64,000 nucleotides of DNA, taken from the NCBI RefSeq assembly GCF_000178975.2, contig NC_015064.1:1364001-1428000 (forward strand), written 5' to 3'. How positions within the stretch are numbered: the stretch's first letter is position 1; every line of letters begins with the position of its first letter. The DNA comes from Granulicella tundricola MP5ACTX9 (GTDB lineage: Bacteria > Acidobacteriota > Terriglobia > Terriglobales > Acidobacteriaceae). The notes under the pieces are model-generated. The model made no database searches. It saw only the letters and a program-made list of their open reading frames with translations, and was not told where the DNA came from. This document shows, piece after piece, positions 33,059 to 41,986 of the stretch. Made by a program: the position numbers and the translations under genes.

Positions 33059-33487
33059 ATGTCTGAGACGATTACTCCTTTTCATATCGCCTTTCCTGTC
33101 GATGATCTTGACGCTGCGCGGACTTTCTATGGTGAGACCCTGGGCTGTCCCGAGGGGCGCAGCAGCGACGAGTGGATCGACTTCAATTTATTTGGGCATC
33201 AGATTGTGGCTCACTATAAGCCGAAGAGTGAGCGCGCTGAGGAGCATCACAATGCGGTGGACGGGCACGCGGTGCCGGTGCCGCACTTTGGTGTGGTGCT
33301 GACGATGGGAAAGTGGGAGTCGCTGGCCGAGAGGCTGAAGGCTGCTTCTGTCAAGTTCGAGATTGAACCGTATATCCGGTTCAAGGGCGAAGTTGGGGAG
33401 CAGGCTACGATGTTTTTTTATGATCCGGCGGGGAATGCGCTGGAATTCAAGGCTTTTGCGGATATGAGGCAGGTCTTCGCGAAGTAG
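33059..33487 (+). CDS. Single-domain VOC (glyoxalase-like) protein
   Basis: 142 residues: [20 protein letters not shown], then [28 protein letters not shown] and [15 protein letters not shown] at the end. Potential metal ligands are His in FHIAF, His in PHFGVV and Glu in ALEFK, which fits an active VOC enzyme, but the substrate (methylglyoxal, antibiotics or a catechol) cannot be inferred from sequence. GHQIVAHY...PKSER and VPVPHFG match a widespread uncharacterised VOC group. It has a separate promoter-like element upstream. Confidence 0.8.
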   Translation: MSETITPFHIAFPVDDLDAARTFYGETLGCPEGRSSDEWIDFNLFGHQIVAHYKPKSERAEEHHNAVDGHAVPVPHFGVVLTMGKWESLAERLKAASVKFEIEPYIRFKGEVGEQATMFFYDPAGNALEFKAFADMRQVFAK

Positions 33488-33517
33488 AACTTAAGTAAGA
33501 GAGAAGTTTGAAAGAGA

Positions 33518-33550
33518 GGGGATTCGGCCGCGAGGCTGGGTTCCCTTTTT
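33518..33550 (+). terminator. Probable intrinsic terminator after the VOC gene
   Basis: An imperfect stem around GGATTCGGCC-GCGA-GGCTGGGTTCC is followed by CTTTTTGCG. Position, 30 bp after the VOC stop codon, supports termination; the stem has mismatches. Confidence 0.55.
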
Positions 33551-33602
33551 GCGTTGTACGGGGGGAGATTGGTGGGCTCTACAACGGGCGTGGACAGGGA
33601 AC

Positions 33603-33620
33603 ACAACTTTTGGGTCAGTG
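33603..33620 (+). other. Second copy of the ACAACTTTTGGGT motif
   Basis: ACAACTTTTGGGTCAGTG, one base different from 664-681, 254 bp before the NHL/Ig start. A palindrome GTAAC-TACT-GTTAC follows at 33674-33687. I see no gene in the 369-bp gap 33488-33856 apart from the terminator. Confidence 0.35.
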
Positions 33621-33673
33621 GTGGCTGAATAGTGCCATTTCAAGCCCCGTTTGTGGCCGTTACCTTCGATTTC

Positions 33674-33687
33674 GTAACTACTGTTAC
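33674..33687. promoter_or_regulatory. Inverted repeat GTAAC-N4-GTTAC upstream of the NHL/Ig gene
   Basis: Perfect 5-bp arms with a 4-bp spacer, about 170 bp before ATG 33857; a plausible operator or small stem. Regulator unknown. Confidence 0.3.
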
Positions 33688-33856
33688 TACTTTGTACCCG
33701 GGGCCGCCCTTTATGTCGTTTGGATCAACCTTTGCTGATATGTCTCGCTCGCACGCTGAAGGAAAGAAGAGCCGTTCCGGGAAGTGTCCCGGTATTCAGA
33801 TTGAGCACCGCTGTGATGGGGCTGGGGCCTCGTCGAACCCTGCCGATGGAGATGCT

Positions 33857-36800
33857 ATGAGCTTCATGAAAAAAGCTTCGCACTACTTTTTGCTGGCGCT
33901 TGTTCTGTGCGCCGGCCTTGTTGTCTCTCCCGCGCAGGCGCAGCAGGTACTGCAGTTTCCCGGTTTGACTCCGGTGGGAACGACTGCCGGATCGCAGGCT
34001 GTGACGGTGAATTTCTCCGCGGCGGGCTCGATCAGCTCGATCAAGGTTCGGACGCAGGGCGTCGACGGCTATGACTATACGAATGCCGGTGGTGGGACTT
34101 GCTCGACGAGCATGAGCTACTCGGCTGGGCAGACCTGCACGGTGCTGGTTGGATTTACGCCGAAGGCTCCTGGCGAACGCCGCGGTGCGGTCGTGCTGGT
34201 GAACTCGAATGGCGGCGTGCTGGGCACGGCGCTGATGGATGGTTTTGCGAGCGGCGCGGTCGGCGTGTTTATCCCGGGTGAAATTACGACGGTGGCTGGG
34301 TCGTCGGTGTGGATCTACAACGGCGAGGGTGTGGCGACGCAGTCACCGTTCTTTCTTCCGTTTGGCGTAACACTGGATGCTGCCGGGAATCTGTACATCA
34401 CGGATACGAGCAACACACGTATCCGCAAGGTGGATGCGGTGACGGGAATGACCTCCACGATTGCCGGCAATGGCACGATCGGCGGGACGGGCGATGGCGG
34501 ACCGGCGACGAGCGCGACGCTGAGCAGCCCGTCATCGGTTGCGCTGGACGGTGCGGGGAACGTCTTCATCTCCGACACCGGGAACAACGTGATCCGGAAG
34601 GTGAACGTGTTTGACGGCACGATCTCCACGATTGCGGGCCAGATGGGCAAGAATGGATATGTGGGCGATGGTGGTCCGGCAAGCTCCGCAAAGCTGAACG
34701 GACCGAATGGTCTGGTCTTCGACGCACAGGGGAACTTGTACTTTTGCGATACGAATAACAACGTCGTTCGCCGGATAGACGCCGGAACTGGAGTGATCAC
34801 GACGTTTGCCGGGAATGGTGTGACGACGGGTGGCTATGGCGATGGTGGTCCTGCAGCTGCGGCGATGCTGAATGCTCCCTGGGGTATCGCGGTCTCCAGC
34901 AAAGGGGAGATCTATATTGCAGACCAGGGCAACAGCCTGATCCGCAAGGTGGTGAACGGAACGATCAGCACGGTTGCGGGTACGCATGACGCGGCTGATA
35001 CCGGGAGCAACCCCCCTGCAATTCACACTCAGTTGAACTCTCCGGCGGGCGTTGTCGTGGATGTGGCGGGAAACCTCTATATTTCGGACTCCGGAAACAA
35101 CCTGATCCGTAAGGTGAACACAAACACGGGCGTGATCTCAACGATCGGCGGCGGAACGGCGCAGTCCACGACGCAGAATACGAATGACAATGGGCCGGCT
35201 ACCCAGGGCAGCGTCTATGGACCATACACATTGGCTTTAGACGCACAGGGAAGCCTGTACATTTCTGACGTGTTTGAGAACCGCATCCGCAAGATCAGCA
35301 GCAACCTTGCTGTGCTGAAGTTTCCGACCCAGAGAGTCGGGCGCGTATCCGCTCCTCTGCCGCAGATTCTGGAGAACGATGGAAATGCGGATCTGAACAT
35401 CTCTACCGTTCTGGGCGTGCAGCAGGCCAAGGTGGATGCGGGATCGACGACTTGTGTGATGGGCACTCCTCTGGCGGCTTTGAGCCAGTGTGTGATCGGT
35501 GCGGAGTTCGCGCCGACGCAGGTGGGAACGGTGATCGCAGGTACGCTGGATGCTTCGTCCGATGCTTCGAACTCTCCGGCAGAGATATCCCTGCAGGGCC
35601 AAGTGCTCGATGTGGATCCTTCCACGGTCACTTTGACGTCCAATACGAACCCAAGCCTGGCGGGGCAGGTCATCACGTTTGTGGCGACGGCGACCAGCGT
35701 TGGCACAACGCCTACGGGCGAGATGGACCTCATGGACGGCACCACGCAGGTTGCGACGGGAACGTTGCAGCCGGGCGGAACGATCTCCTTCAACGTCAGC
35801 ACGCTCGCAGTGGGAACGCACGCGATGACGGCGGTGTACAGCGGAGATTCGAGCAACTCCAATGGCACATCGGCAGTGGTGTCCCAGATTGTGAAGCCGG
35901 TGGTTGCGCCGACCGCGACGAGTCTGGGATCGAATATCAATCCTTTGAATGCGGGTGCGACGGTTCAGTTCACCGCCACTGTAACAGTGGTGACGGCGGG
36001 GTCGGGCACGGGCGAGATCACGGGGAGTGTGGTGTTCTCCGATGGTGTGAACCAGCTTGGTTCTTCAAACATCGTGAACGGAATGGCCACGCTGAATGTC
36101 TCGACGCTTTCAGTGGGGACGCATAATGTGATCGCCACTTATAGCGGGAGCACGAGCTACTCTACGAGCAAGTCAGTTGCTGTGGTGGAGATCGTGCAGA
36201 CGGCGACGAGCAAGACGGCGCTGAGCACGGCTTCCAATCCTTCTACGGCAGGAGCTGCACTCACCCTGACCGCTACCATTCTTACGACTGGCGGTACGGC
36301 GACTGGACCGGTGAGCTTCCTCGACGGAACGACCGTCCTGGGCTCCGCAACGCTGAACAAGCAGGGAGTGGCAACGCTGGTTGTGCCGGGTTCCGCCTGG
36401 ACCGTAGGGACGCATCCACTCACAGCGAACTACGGGGGCGACTCGTTCGACACGGGCAGCATCTCGCCGGGGGTCTCTCAGATCGTCAACGTTGCCTCTA
36501 CATCGAGCGTGGTGACGTCTTCTCTCAACCCGGTTGGCCTGGGCGGTTCCGTGACCTTTACGGCAACCGTGACGAGCAACGGCGGTGGTCAGGCAACGGG
36601 TACAGTGCAGTTCATGGACGGCACGGCTCTGTTGGGCTCAGGCACGCTGAATGCGGCCGGAGCGACGACGTTCACGACCTCGACTCTGGCGTTGGGCTCG
36701 CACCCGATCACAGTGGTTTATGGCGGCGATGCGTATGATAGCGGCTCCAGCTCGGTCAGTATGACTGAGGTGGTGCAGTCCGCGACCATCAACATTGCGT

Positions 36801-38752
36801 TCGCTACGAGCGGGAACCCGGTCACCTTCGGGACGGCCCTGGTGTTGAATGCCAAGGTTGCGGGTTCGGGCAGCCAGCCTGTGGGCACGGTGATCTTTAC
36901 TGACGGAGGACTCTCCATCGGTACGGCTACGCTGGATGCGAACGGTGCGGCTACCATCACGACTTCGACGCTTGCGATCGGATCGCATCCGCTGGTTGCA
37001 GTTTATGGCGGCGACACGAACCATGCTTCGGTGACCTCAACCGGGATCACGGAGAGCGTGATGCAGGTGACGACGACGGCGCTGAGTGCGAGCACACAGA
37101 GCCAGATCGCTGGTCTGCCGGTGCAGTGGACGATCAACGTAGTGGGCGCGAACGCGAAGGCGCTGACGGGTTCGGTGACGATCTCCGACAATGGCACACT
37201 GGTGACGACGCTGCCTCTGGATGCTACGGGCGCGGCGAGCTACAGTTCTTCAAGCCTGACGCCTGGACAGCACTCCATGGTCGCGAAGTATAGCGGCGAT
37301 GCGAACGATCAGGTGAGCGCATCCACGCCTGCTGTGACCACGATCAACACGGCCACGACGACAACCACCTTCACAACCAATGCAAACCCGGTGTTCACGG
37401 GCACGCCGATCGTCTTCACCGCAGTGGTGACGGGCAACGGTGGCACTCCGACAGGCAGCGTACAGTTCCTGGATGGAACGACGGTGCTGCAGACGGTGCC
37501 GGTGGTGACTGCTAACGGTGCGACGACGGCTTCGATGACGCTGTCGACGCTGGCGGCCGGTATTCATAAACTCTCGGCGAGCTATACCGGCGATACGCTG
37601 GATCACTCCAGCGTGTCCTCAACGATCAACGAGCAGATTGCCCAGAAGACGAGCATCACGATCGCTTCCAGTGCGAATCCTTCCTTGCTGACCGACGACG
37701 TGAGCTTCACGGTGACGGTGTCGAACGGTGTGACTGGCTCGGTTCCGACCGGGACGGTTACGCTGACAGACGGCGGTACGGCTGTCGGCTCTCTCGCCCT
37801 GAATGGCAGCGGTGTGGCAACGTTCACGCTGCAGGCTCCGGCACTGGGCGCGCACACGCTGGTCGCAAGCTACGCGGGTGACAACTCGAACTCGCCTGCT
37901 ACTACTGCTCCTCTGGTCCAGACTGTAGTGCTGCGGCCTTCGACGAACACCTTCTCAACCTCAACGACGGCTCTGTCTGCTGGACAGTCTGTCACGCTGA
38001 TCTCCGTGGTGCAGGGCGTAGGGCCCAAGGCTCCGACGGGATCTGTGACCTTCGCAGCGGGCGGGATCGTGCTGGGTACGGCTCCGATCAATGCGACTGG
38101 TGTTGCTACGCTTTCGGTCACTCCGATCCAGGCGACATACAAGATCGTGAGCACGTATAGCGGCGACTCGCTCTACGCGCCCTCGGACTCTGCGGCGATC
38201 ACGGTTGTGGTTGGTCCGACGATCGAGTTCACGATCAACATGACGCCTTCCAGCATGACGATCAAGAGCGGCGATCACGGTACGTTGCAGATCGCCATCA
38301 CGACGGCAAGCACCTTCACGGATACGCTGGCGCTGGGTTGCGCGGGTCTTCCGACCGCCGCTACCTGCACCTTCTCCCAGAACGAGATCAAGGTGAGCAA
38401 TGGGTTGGCGACGACGGTGACGGTGATTGTCGATACCGGCAACCCGCTGGGCGCTGGAGCGAATGTGACTGCGAAGAACGAGCATGGCGGGTTCGGTGGA
38501 AATGGCGTGCTGGCTTGCATGCTGCCTGCCGGGCTGCTGGCGATGTTCTTTGGACGCAAGAGGATCCGCCGTCCGCTGGGACTGCTGGTGATGATGCTTC
38601 TGCTGGGCAGTGTGGCTGGTCTTTCGGGATGCGCAAACAGCTTCTCGATGACGGATACGCCGGCTGGAAGCTACACCTTCCAGATCGTTGGATCGGGTAA
38701 CGCAACAGGGGCGACACAGGCAGGGACTGTGAAGCTGACGGTGACCCAGTAA
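33857..38752 (+). CDS. Giant secreted NHL-repeat and bacterial Ig-like-repeat protein
   Basis: About 1631 residues. The signal peptide MSFMKKASHYFLLALVLCAG ends near SPAQA. An ASPM/SPD-2/Hydin-like region (about 30-140) precedes a six-bladed NHL beta-propeller (about 145-480; repeats of the type GNLYISDSGNNLIRKV and TIAG-x-GDGGPA). A second Hydin-like region (about 485-585) is followed by nine tandem Ig-like domains of about 95 residues (588-1455), each ending (V/L)G(T/S)H-x-(L/I)xAxYxGD. The C-terminus holds a hydrophobic segment ACMLPAGLLAMFFG with basic residues after it, then LGLLVMMLLLGSVAGLSG, which suggests membrane or cell-surface anchoring. It is predicted to be a structural or adhesive surface protein. 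ATG 33857 has GGAG upstream. It overlaps the next gene by one base. Confidence 0.85.
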   Translation: MSFMKKASHYFLLALVLCAGLVVSPAQAQQVLQFPGLTPVGTTAGSQAVTVNFSAAGSISSIKVRTQGVDGYDYTNAGGGTCSTSMSYSAGQTCTVLVGFTPKAPGERRGAVVLVNSNGGVLGTALMDGFASGAVGVFIPGEITTVAGSSVWIYNGEGVATQSPFFLPFGVTLDAAGNLYITDTSNTRIRKVDAVTGMTSTIAGNGTIGGTGDGGPATSATLSSPSSVALDGAGNVFISDTGNNVIRKVNVFDGTISTIAGQMGKNGYVGDGGPASSAKLNGPNGLVFDAQGNLYFCDTNNNVVRRIDAGTGVITTFAGNGVTTGGYGDGGPAAAAMLNAPWGIAVSSKGEIYIADQGNSLIRKVVNGTISTVAGTHDAADTGSNPPAIHTQLNSPAGVVVDVAGNLYISDSGNNLIRKVNTNTGVISTIGGGTAQSTTQNTNDNGPATQGSVYGPYTLALDAQGSLYISDVFENRIRKISSNLAVLKFPTQRVGRVSAPLPQILENDGNADLNISTVLGVQQAKVDAGSTTCVMGTPLAALSQCVIGAEFAPTQVGTVIAGTLDASSDASNSPAEISLQGQVLDVDPSTVTLTSNTNPSLAGQVITFVATATSVGTTPTGEMDLMDGTTQVATGTLQPGGTISFNVSTLAVGTHAMTAVYSGDSSNSNGTSAVVSQIVKPVVAPTATSLGSNINPLNAGATVQFTATVTVVTAGSGTGEITGSVVFSDGVNQLGSSNIVNGMATLNVSTLSVGTHNVIATYSGSTSYSTSKSVAVVEIVQTATSKTALSTASNPSTAGAALTLTATILTTGGTATGPVSFLDGTTVLGSATLNKQGVATLVVPGSAWTVGTHPLTANYGGDSFDTGSISPGVSQIVNVASTSSVVTSSLNPVGLGGSVTFTATVTSNGGGQATGTVQFMDGTALLGSGTLNAAGATTFTTSTLALGSHPITVVYGGDAYDSGSSSVSMTEVVQSATINIAFATSGNPVTFGTALVLNAKVAGSGSQPVGTVIFTDGGLSIGTATLDANGAATITTSTLAIGSHPLVAVYGGDTNHASVTSTGITESVMQVTTTALSASTQSQIAGLPVQWTINVVGANAKALTGSVTISDNGTLVTTLPLDATGAASYSSSSLTPGQHSMVAKYSGDANDQVSASTPAVTTINTATTTTTFTTNANPVFTGTPIVFTAVVTGNGGTPTGSVQFLDGTTVLQTVPVVTANGATTASMTLSTLAAGIHKLSASYTGDTLDHSSVSSTINEQIAQKTSITIASSANPSLLTDDVSFTVTVSNGVTGSVPTGTVTLTDGGTAVGSLALNGSGVATFTLQAPALGAHTLVASYAGDNSNSPATTAPLVQTVVLRPSTNTFSTSTTALSAGQSVTLISVVQGVGPKAPTGSVTFAAGGIVLGTAPINATGVATLSVTPIQATYKIVSTYSGDSLYAPSDSAAITVVVGPTIEFTINMTPSSMTIKSGDHGTLQIAITTASTFTDTLALGCAGLPTAATCTFSQNEIKVSNGLATTVTVIVDTGNPLGAGANVTAKNEHGGFGGNGVLACMLPAGLLAMFFGRKRIRRPLGLLVMMLLLGSVAGLSGCANSFSMTDTPAGSYTFQIVGSGNATGATQAGTVKLTVTQ

Positions 38753-39333
38753 TGAAGATGACTGCGATCCAATCTAAGCGGATCGCAGGGGGAGTGGGAG
38801 CGCTGATGCTGGCGCTCTCCGCCTCCCTCTGCGGAGCACAGGCGGCTTACACGGCGACCGGGCCTGGCACTTATGTATCAGTGGGTGCTACTTTCTCCGG
38901 CTTCAATACGGACTATGGCAAGCAGAAGGTTGGCGGCGGAACGTTGTATGTGGATGCCAACCTTTACCGGCGGTTCGGGATTGAGGCTGAGGCTCGCAAG
39001 CTGACGCTGAATACGACCGAGGATGTAAAGGAATCGACTTACCTGGTTGGACCCAAGATCTCTTTCCTGCGGCACGGTTATAGGCCGTATGGAAAGCTGC
39101 TAGTCGGGCGCGGAGACTTCAACTTTCCGTTCAACTATGCCAAGGGGCAGTACTTTGTGATGGCACCGGGCGGCGGGATCGACTACCGGGTGAAGCATAG
39201 CCGGTTGAGCCTGCGGATGATCGACTTCGAGTACCAGGTCTGGCCGCAGTTCACGTTTGGAGCGATCCATCCTTATGGCGTGAGTGCGGGCTTGAGCTTC
39301 CAGGTTTACTCGGGTAGTTCGCGGCTGCGGTAG
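38752..39333 (+). CDS. Outer-membrane beta-barrel protein
   Basis: 193 residues with a signal peptide (ending near LCGAQA) and alternating hydrophobic strands (YVSVGATFSGF, YRRFGIEAEARKL, YLVGPKISFL, YRPYGKLLVGRGDF, FVMAPGGGIDYRV, SLRMIDFEYQVWP, PYGVSAGLSFQVY), typical of an eight-stranded OmpA/OmpW-like barrel. The start codon overlaps the stop of the NHL/Ig gene (TAATG), so it is translationally coupled and may help locate that protein in the outer membrane. No exact family recognised. Confidence 0.75.
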   Translation: MKMTAIQSKRIAGGVGALMLALSASLCGAQAAYTATGPGTYVSVGATFSGFNTDYGKQKVGGGTLYVDANLYRRFGIEAEARKLTLNTTEDVKESTYLVGPKISFLRHGYRPYGKLLVGRGDFNFPFNYAKGQYFVMAPGGGIDYRVKHSRLSLRMIDFEYQVWPQFTFGAIHPYGVSAGLSFQVYSGSSRLR

Positions 39334-39359
39334 CGCATCAGGCTTGCAAGGATAAGACG

Positions 39360-39403
39360 ATCAGAGTAGAGCGACTGGCAACAGCCAGTTACTCTGCTCT
39401 GAT
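39360..39403. terminator. Bidirectional terminator between convergent genes
   Basis: 20-nt arms ATCAGAGTAGAGCGACTGGC and GCCAGTTACTCTGCTCTGAT around a 4-nt loop, with only two or three mismatches. It lies between the outer-membrane protein gene and the convergent LolA-like gene, whose stop codon abuts it. T-tracts are weak on both sides. Confidence 0.7.
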
Positions 39404-40057
39404 TTACTTGTTGCAGGAGTTCCCTTTTATCTCAAAGGGCTTGGTATCGATCTTCTGGTTCAGCCTGATGTTGGTGTAGGTGGCGGTGTGTGTGTCTTTC
39501 GTAGGCGCCAGCAAAACCTGCTTCAGGGAGACGTCCCGAGCCAGGTCAAGCCAGAGAGTAAATTTTGTGACGTTGGCTTTGACGCCGGCGTCTTTTGGAG
39601 TTAGCTCCAGCTTCTCAACCTTGATGCCGTCAACCGTCTCCTGGCCCAGGTCAACGATGTTCCAGGCGCTGGCAAGGTCTTTGCCGCTGCCCCCGAATCC
39701 GAGGGTCAGGTAGGTCTCGATGCTGGAGTTATGAACGGTGTTGTAGCACTTTGAGCCTGGGATATAGTCGCGCAGGGTCCCGTTCTTGTACTCGACGGTG
39801 CGAGCGCCCTTGCCGTCGGTCTTGATGCCCATCTGGGAGCCGCTCTTGGCACGCTGGAAATAGACGATGCCGTGCTGGTCGTCGTCGATGTCCTTGATGA
39901 CGTTGTTGTAGGAGACGTTGTGAACGTCGGCCTGGGCGTTCGAGAACTTGGCGCTGGCGGCGTCGAGCTTCGCGAGAGTTTCGGTGAGATTACCCTGGGC
40001 CTGGGCTGCGCCGGCAGCAGTCAGTAACAGAGCGAGGCTGAGAAGAGCTTTGTTCAT
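39404..40057 (-). CDS. LolA-like periplasmic lipoprotein-carrier-fold protein
   Basis: 217 residues with a clear signal peptide (MNKALLSLALLLTAAGAAQA). The rest looks like the LolA/LppX or DUF2092-type half-barrel: LAKLDAASAKFSNAQADVHN, FQRAKSGSQMGIKTDGKGAR, KYKNG-like YKNGTLRDYIPGS, DGIKVEKLELTPKDAG, FTLWLDLARDVSLKQVLL. It may carry a lipid or lipoprotein through the periplasm; family assignment rests on fold-level pattern only. It follows the small membrane protein and serS on the same strand, 31 bp after the former. Confidence 0.65.
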   Translation of the reverse strand: MNKALLSLALLLTAAGAAQAQGNLTETLAKLDAASAKFSNAQADVHNVSYNNVIKDIDDDQHGIVYFQRAKSGSQMGIKTDGKGARTVEYKNGTLRDYIPGSKCYNTVHNSSIETYLTLGFGGSGKDLASAWNIVDLGQETVDGIKVEKLELTPKDAGVKANVTKFTLWLDLARDVSLKQVLLAPTKDTHTATYTNIRLNQKIDTKPFEIKGNSCNK

Positions 40058-40088
40058 TGCGTTCCTCGTTAGTGCTTCTGGTTAGACG

Positions 40089-40472
40089 CTAACGGAGCAC
40101 CCACGCGTTATACGCAATGATGTCACCGGTGGCGTTGCGGACGGGCTCGTACTTCTCTACTGTGACCTCTCCGGAGACGGGCTCTACGACGCGCAGGATA
40201 GCGACGCGGAGCTCGGTGTCGGATTTGGCGTTGCCCAGGTCTTCGGCGCGGACCTGGTAGACGAAGCGGCTGCTGCCGGCGCTGGTGGTGCCGGCCTCTT
40301 TGACGAGGACCTCGCTGGAGTGGAGGGCGACGGTTTCTACGGGTTTGTCCTTGAAGTTCATGAGGCGGGGTGCGCCGAACATGAAGATGAGGATGGCGGT
40401 GACCATGACGTCGTAGTGCAGGGAGCCGCGGTCATAGGTCCAGAAGACGTAGCTTTTGAGGAGTTTGCCCAT
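40089..40472 (-). CDS. Conserved small membrane-anchored protein of unknown function
   Basis: 127 residues: an N-terminal hydrophobic segment (YDVMVTAILIFMFGAPRLM), then a soluble domain (VALHSSEVLVKEAG, RFVYQVRAEDL, LRVAILRVVEPVSGEVTVEKYE, NAWVLR). I recognise no family. The start ATG 40472 overlaps the serS stop codon by one base, so the gene is translationally coupled to serS. A frame extending further upstream overlaps serS extensively and is unlikely to be real. Confidence 0.62.
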   Translation of the reverse strand: MGKLLKSYVFWTYDRGSLHYDVMVTAILIFMFGAPRLMNFKDKPVETVALHSSEVLVKEAGTTSAGSSRFVYQVRAEDLGNAKSDTELRVAILRVVEPVSGEVTVEKYEPVRNATGDIIAYNAWVLR

Positions 40473-41818
40473 TATTTTTTCCAAGGTCCTTGCTGGCGGC
40501 CTATGACGGTTTCGCCGTCCATGTACGGGATGAGGACTTCCGGGATGCGGATGGTGCCGTCGGCCTGCTGGTAGTTTTCCAGGATGGCGACGTAGGTGCG
40601 GCCCACGGCCAGGCCGGAGCCGTTGAGGGTGTGGAGGAAGTCGGGTTTCTTGGCTGGTTTGCCGTCGACCAGCGGACGGTAGCGGATGTTGGCGCGGCGG
40701 GCCTGGAAGGACTCGAAGTTGGAGCAGCTTGAGATCTCGCGGTAGGTGCTTTGACCGGGGAGCCATACCTCCAGGTCGTAGGTTTTGGCAGAGGAGAAGC
40801 CCATGTCGCCGGTGCAGAGGAGCATGCGGCGGTAGGGCAGGCCGAGCTGCTCGAGGATGGTCTCGGCGTTGCGGGTCAGGTTCTCGTGCTCGGCCTCTGA
40901 GTCCTGGGGGCGAGTGAACTTGACGAGCTCCACCTTCTGGAACTGGTGCTGGCGGATGAGGCCTCGTGTGTCCTTGCCGTGGCTGCCGGCCTCGCTCCGG
41001 TAGCAGGAGGTGTAGGCGCAGAAGCTGATGGTGAGGTCTGCCTCGTCGAGGGTCTCGTCGCGGAAGATGTTGGTGAGGGGGACCTCGGCGGTGGGGATGA
41101 GCCAGTGGTCGGAGTCCTGATAGTTGCCGGGTTCGTAAGGGCCCTTGTCGTCGCAGTGGAAGAGGTCTTCTGCGAACTTTGGAAGCTGGCCTGTGCCGAA
41201 GAGGGACTTGGAGTTCACCATCGCCGGGGGGAGGACCTCTGTGTAGCCGTGCTGGCGGGTGTGGAGGTCCAGCATGAAGTTGGCGAGGGCTCGCTCCAGG
41301 CGTGCGCCCTGGCCGAACTGTACGACGAAACGTGCGCCGGTGATCTTGGCGGCGCGCTCGAAGTCGAGGACGCCGAGGGCTTCGCCGAGCTCCCAGTGGG
41401 GCTTGGGGGTGAAGTCGAGCGTGGGGATTGTGCCCCAGGTCTTGACCTGCTGGTTCGCGTGCTCGTCTGCTCCTAGCGGGACTGAGTCCGCGGGGAGGTT
41501 GGGGACGGTCTGCATCATGTCGCGGAGGCGGGTGTCTGCTTCCGCGGCTGCGACTTCCAGGCCTTCGCCTTCAGCCTTGAGGGCTTTCACGGCGTCCATC
41601 TGCGACGTGGCGTCCTGGCCGGACTTCTTCAGGGCCTGGATCTCGTTCGAAAGGCGATTGCGCTCGGCTTTGGTGGTCTCGGAACGGGTGATGGCCTCGC
41701 GGCGTGCGGTGTCGATGGCGGCGAAGTTGGCTAGGGCTACGGCGGGGTCGAGACCGCGGGTGCGAAGTTTTTCTTCCACCTGGGCGAGATTGGTACGGAC
41801 AAAGGCTAGGTCTAGCAT
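40472..41818 (-). CDS. serS: Seryl-tRNA synthetase
   Basis: Class II synthetase charging tRNA-Ser and tRNA-Sec. N-terminal coiled-coil arm (about residues 1-105: [38 protein letters not shown]), motif 2 in the [18 protein letters not shown] region, and motif 3 with the [20 protein letters not shown] text. 448 residues. I start at ATG 41818 (MLDLAF), where homologues begin, and not at the ATG three codons earlier, because TAAAAT ends 7 nt before it. It heads a minus-strand group with the two small envelope-related genes. Confidence 0.96.
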   Translation of the reverse strand: MLDLAFVRTNLAQVEEKLRTRGLDPAVALANFAAIDTARREAITRSETTKAERNRLSNEIQALKKSGQDATSQMDAVKALKAEGEGLEVAAAEADTRLRDMMQTVPNLPADSVPLGADEHANQQVKTWGTIPTLDFTPKPHWELGEALGVLDFERAAKITGARFVVQFGQGARLERALANFMLDLHTRQHGYTEVLPPAMVNSKSLFGTGQLPKFAEDLFHCDDKGPYEPGNYQDSDHWLIPTAEVPLTNIFRDETLDEADLTISFCAYTSCYRSEAGSHGKDTRGLIRQHQFQKVELVKFTRPQDSEAEHENLTRNAETILEQLGLPYRRMLLCTGDMGFSSAKTYDLEVWLPGQSTYREISSCSNFESFQARRANIRYRPLVDGKPAKKPDFLHTLNGSGLAVGRTYVAILENYQQADGTIRIPEVLIPYMDGETVIGRQQGPWKK

Positions 41819-41825
41819 CGAGACC

Positions 41826-41831
41826 ATTTTA
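41826..41831 (-). promoter_or_regulatory. -10 element TAAAAT, 7 nt before serS
   Basis: On the minus strand TAAAAT ends 7 nt before ATG 41818. The upstream ATG 41827 would overlap this element. No Shine-Dalgarno. Confidence 0.45.
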
Positions 41832-41974
41832 CCGGGGTTGAGGGGGTGCTGGTCCTTGGCGATAGATTAAGGGGATAAGTATTGATAAAAGCGCTCGAGG
41901 CAGATTTTTGTCGGGGTGGGGCGAGTGGTGCGGGGAGCGTTTGGATGACGAGCAGAGATTGGACTTGGAACTAA

Positions 41975-41980
41975 TACAAT
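41975..41980 (+). promoter_or_regulatory. -10 element TACAAT, 6 nt before pyrD
   Basis: TACAAT ends 6 nt before ATG 41987; the predicted start of transcription is at the start codon. No Shine-Dalgarno precedes the ATG. Confidence 0.45.
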
Positions 41981-41986
41981 CTGGGA

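Noticed and set aside
33740-33856. Possible c-di-GMP (GEMM) riboswitch before the NHL/Ig gene
   Set aside because: The 3' end CCTGCCGATGG and a CCGGGA-AGTG-TCCCGG hairpin recall GEMM, but the conserved core (GCAAACC and ACGCAAAGCC) is absent. A covariance-model search would decide.
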